12,059 nt of DNA, taken from assembly GCA_020024765.1 (NCBI GenBank), contig JAHHTG010000032.1, positions 1 through 12,059 of the forward strand. Reading direction: 5' to 3'. This DNA is from Thomasclavelia sp. GTDB lineage: Bacteria > Bacillota_I > Bacilli_A > Erysipelotrichales > Erysipelotrichaceae. The position numbers were made by a program, and so were the translations under genes. Below the pieces are notes generated by a model that saw nothing but the letters and a program-made list of their open reading frames with translations, searched no databases and was not told the DNA's origin. This document shows positions 12,005 through 12,059 of this stretch, piece after piece (the stretch's first letter is position 1; each line of letters opens with the position of its first letter).

Positions 12005-12052
12005 AAGGAAGCTATCGATTAATTTTCATCATCTTCGCTTCCTTATAATTTT
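12003..12052. terminator. Candidate terminator at the right edge
   Basis: AAGGAAGC (12005-12012) pairs perfectly with GCTTCCTT (12037-12044), 8 bp around a long 24-nt loop. On minus TTTTATG follows the stem; on plus ATAATTTTG follows. The minus direction looks slightly better. If so, a minus-strand gene ends near here; a frame open from 12059 to a TAG at 12012-12014 exists but is too short to judge. Confidence 0.35.
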
Positions 12053-12059
12053 GTCTAAA

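Overview
The window is bacterial DNA of low G+C content with strong AGGAGG-type ribosome binding sites, intrinsic terminators, short lipoprotein signal peptides and tRNA genes that encode their CCA ends. TGG is used for tryptophan and TGA serves as a stop (maf and the acetyltransferase gene), so the standard bacterial code applies. This points to a Bacillota (Firmicutes) member; an Erysipelotrichia-like gut or oral bacterium is my guess, not something the sequence proves.

Left part, plus strand (1-2584): the 3' end of a sugar-type nucleotidyltransferase and its terminator; maf (a nucleotide pyrophosphatase); an isolated tRNA-Thr(GGT) directly behind maf; a proline-iminopeptidase-like alpha/beta hydrolase; and a small lipoprotein of unknown function with its own promoter. 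A long bidirectional terminator at 2641-2683 closes this block against convergent genes.

Middle part, minus strand (2682-9246): an HAD-IB phosphatase coupled to 5-formyltetrahydrofolate cyclo-ligase, then a transport locus read from right to left: phnD (binding lipoprotein), phnC (ATPase), two phnE permeases, and a UshA-type metallophosphatase/5'-nucleotidase without a signal peptide. phnC to the nucleotidase are packed with 3-5-nt gaps or a 14-nt overlap. phnD is set apart by a terminator, and phnC has its own extended -10 promoter preceded by phased repeats. No phosphonate-cleaving gene (C-P lyase, PhnX, PhnW) is present, so the sequence fits import of an organophosphate or phosphonate-like ligand followed by hydrolysis in the cytoplasm by the nucleotidase. 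The ligand itself is unknown.

Right part: divergent from phnD lies a GNAT acetyltransferase, probably translated from a leaderless mRNA, overlapping by 8 nt a DUF975-type membrane protein. Then come three minus-strand tRNA genes in two units (Lys-CTT alone; Asn-GTT plus Glu-TTC), each unit with its own promoter and terminator. The last ~0.8 kb is very AT-rich and holds no gene I can support, only inverted repeats and a candidate terminator at the right edge.

The most noteworthy points are the transporter-nucleotidase operon with its split regulation, the atypical tRNA-Thr in the maf transcript, and the leaderless acetyltransferase gene.
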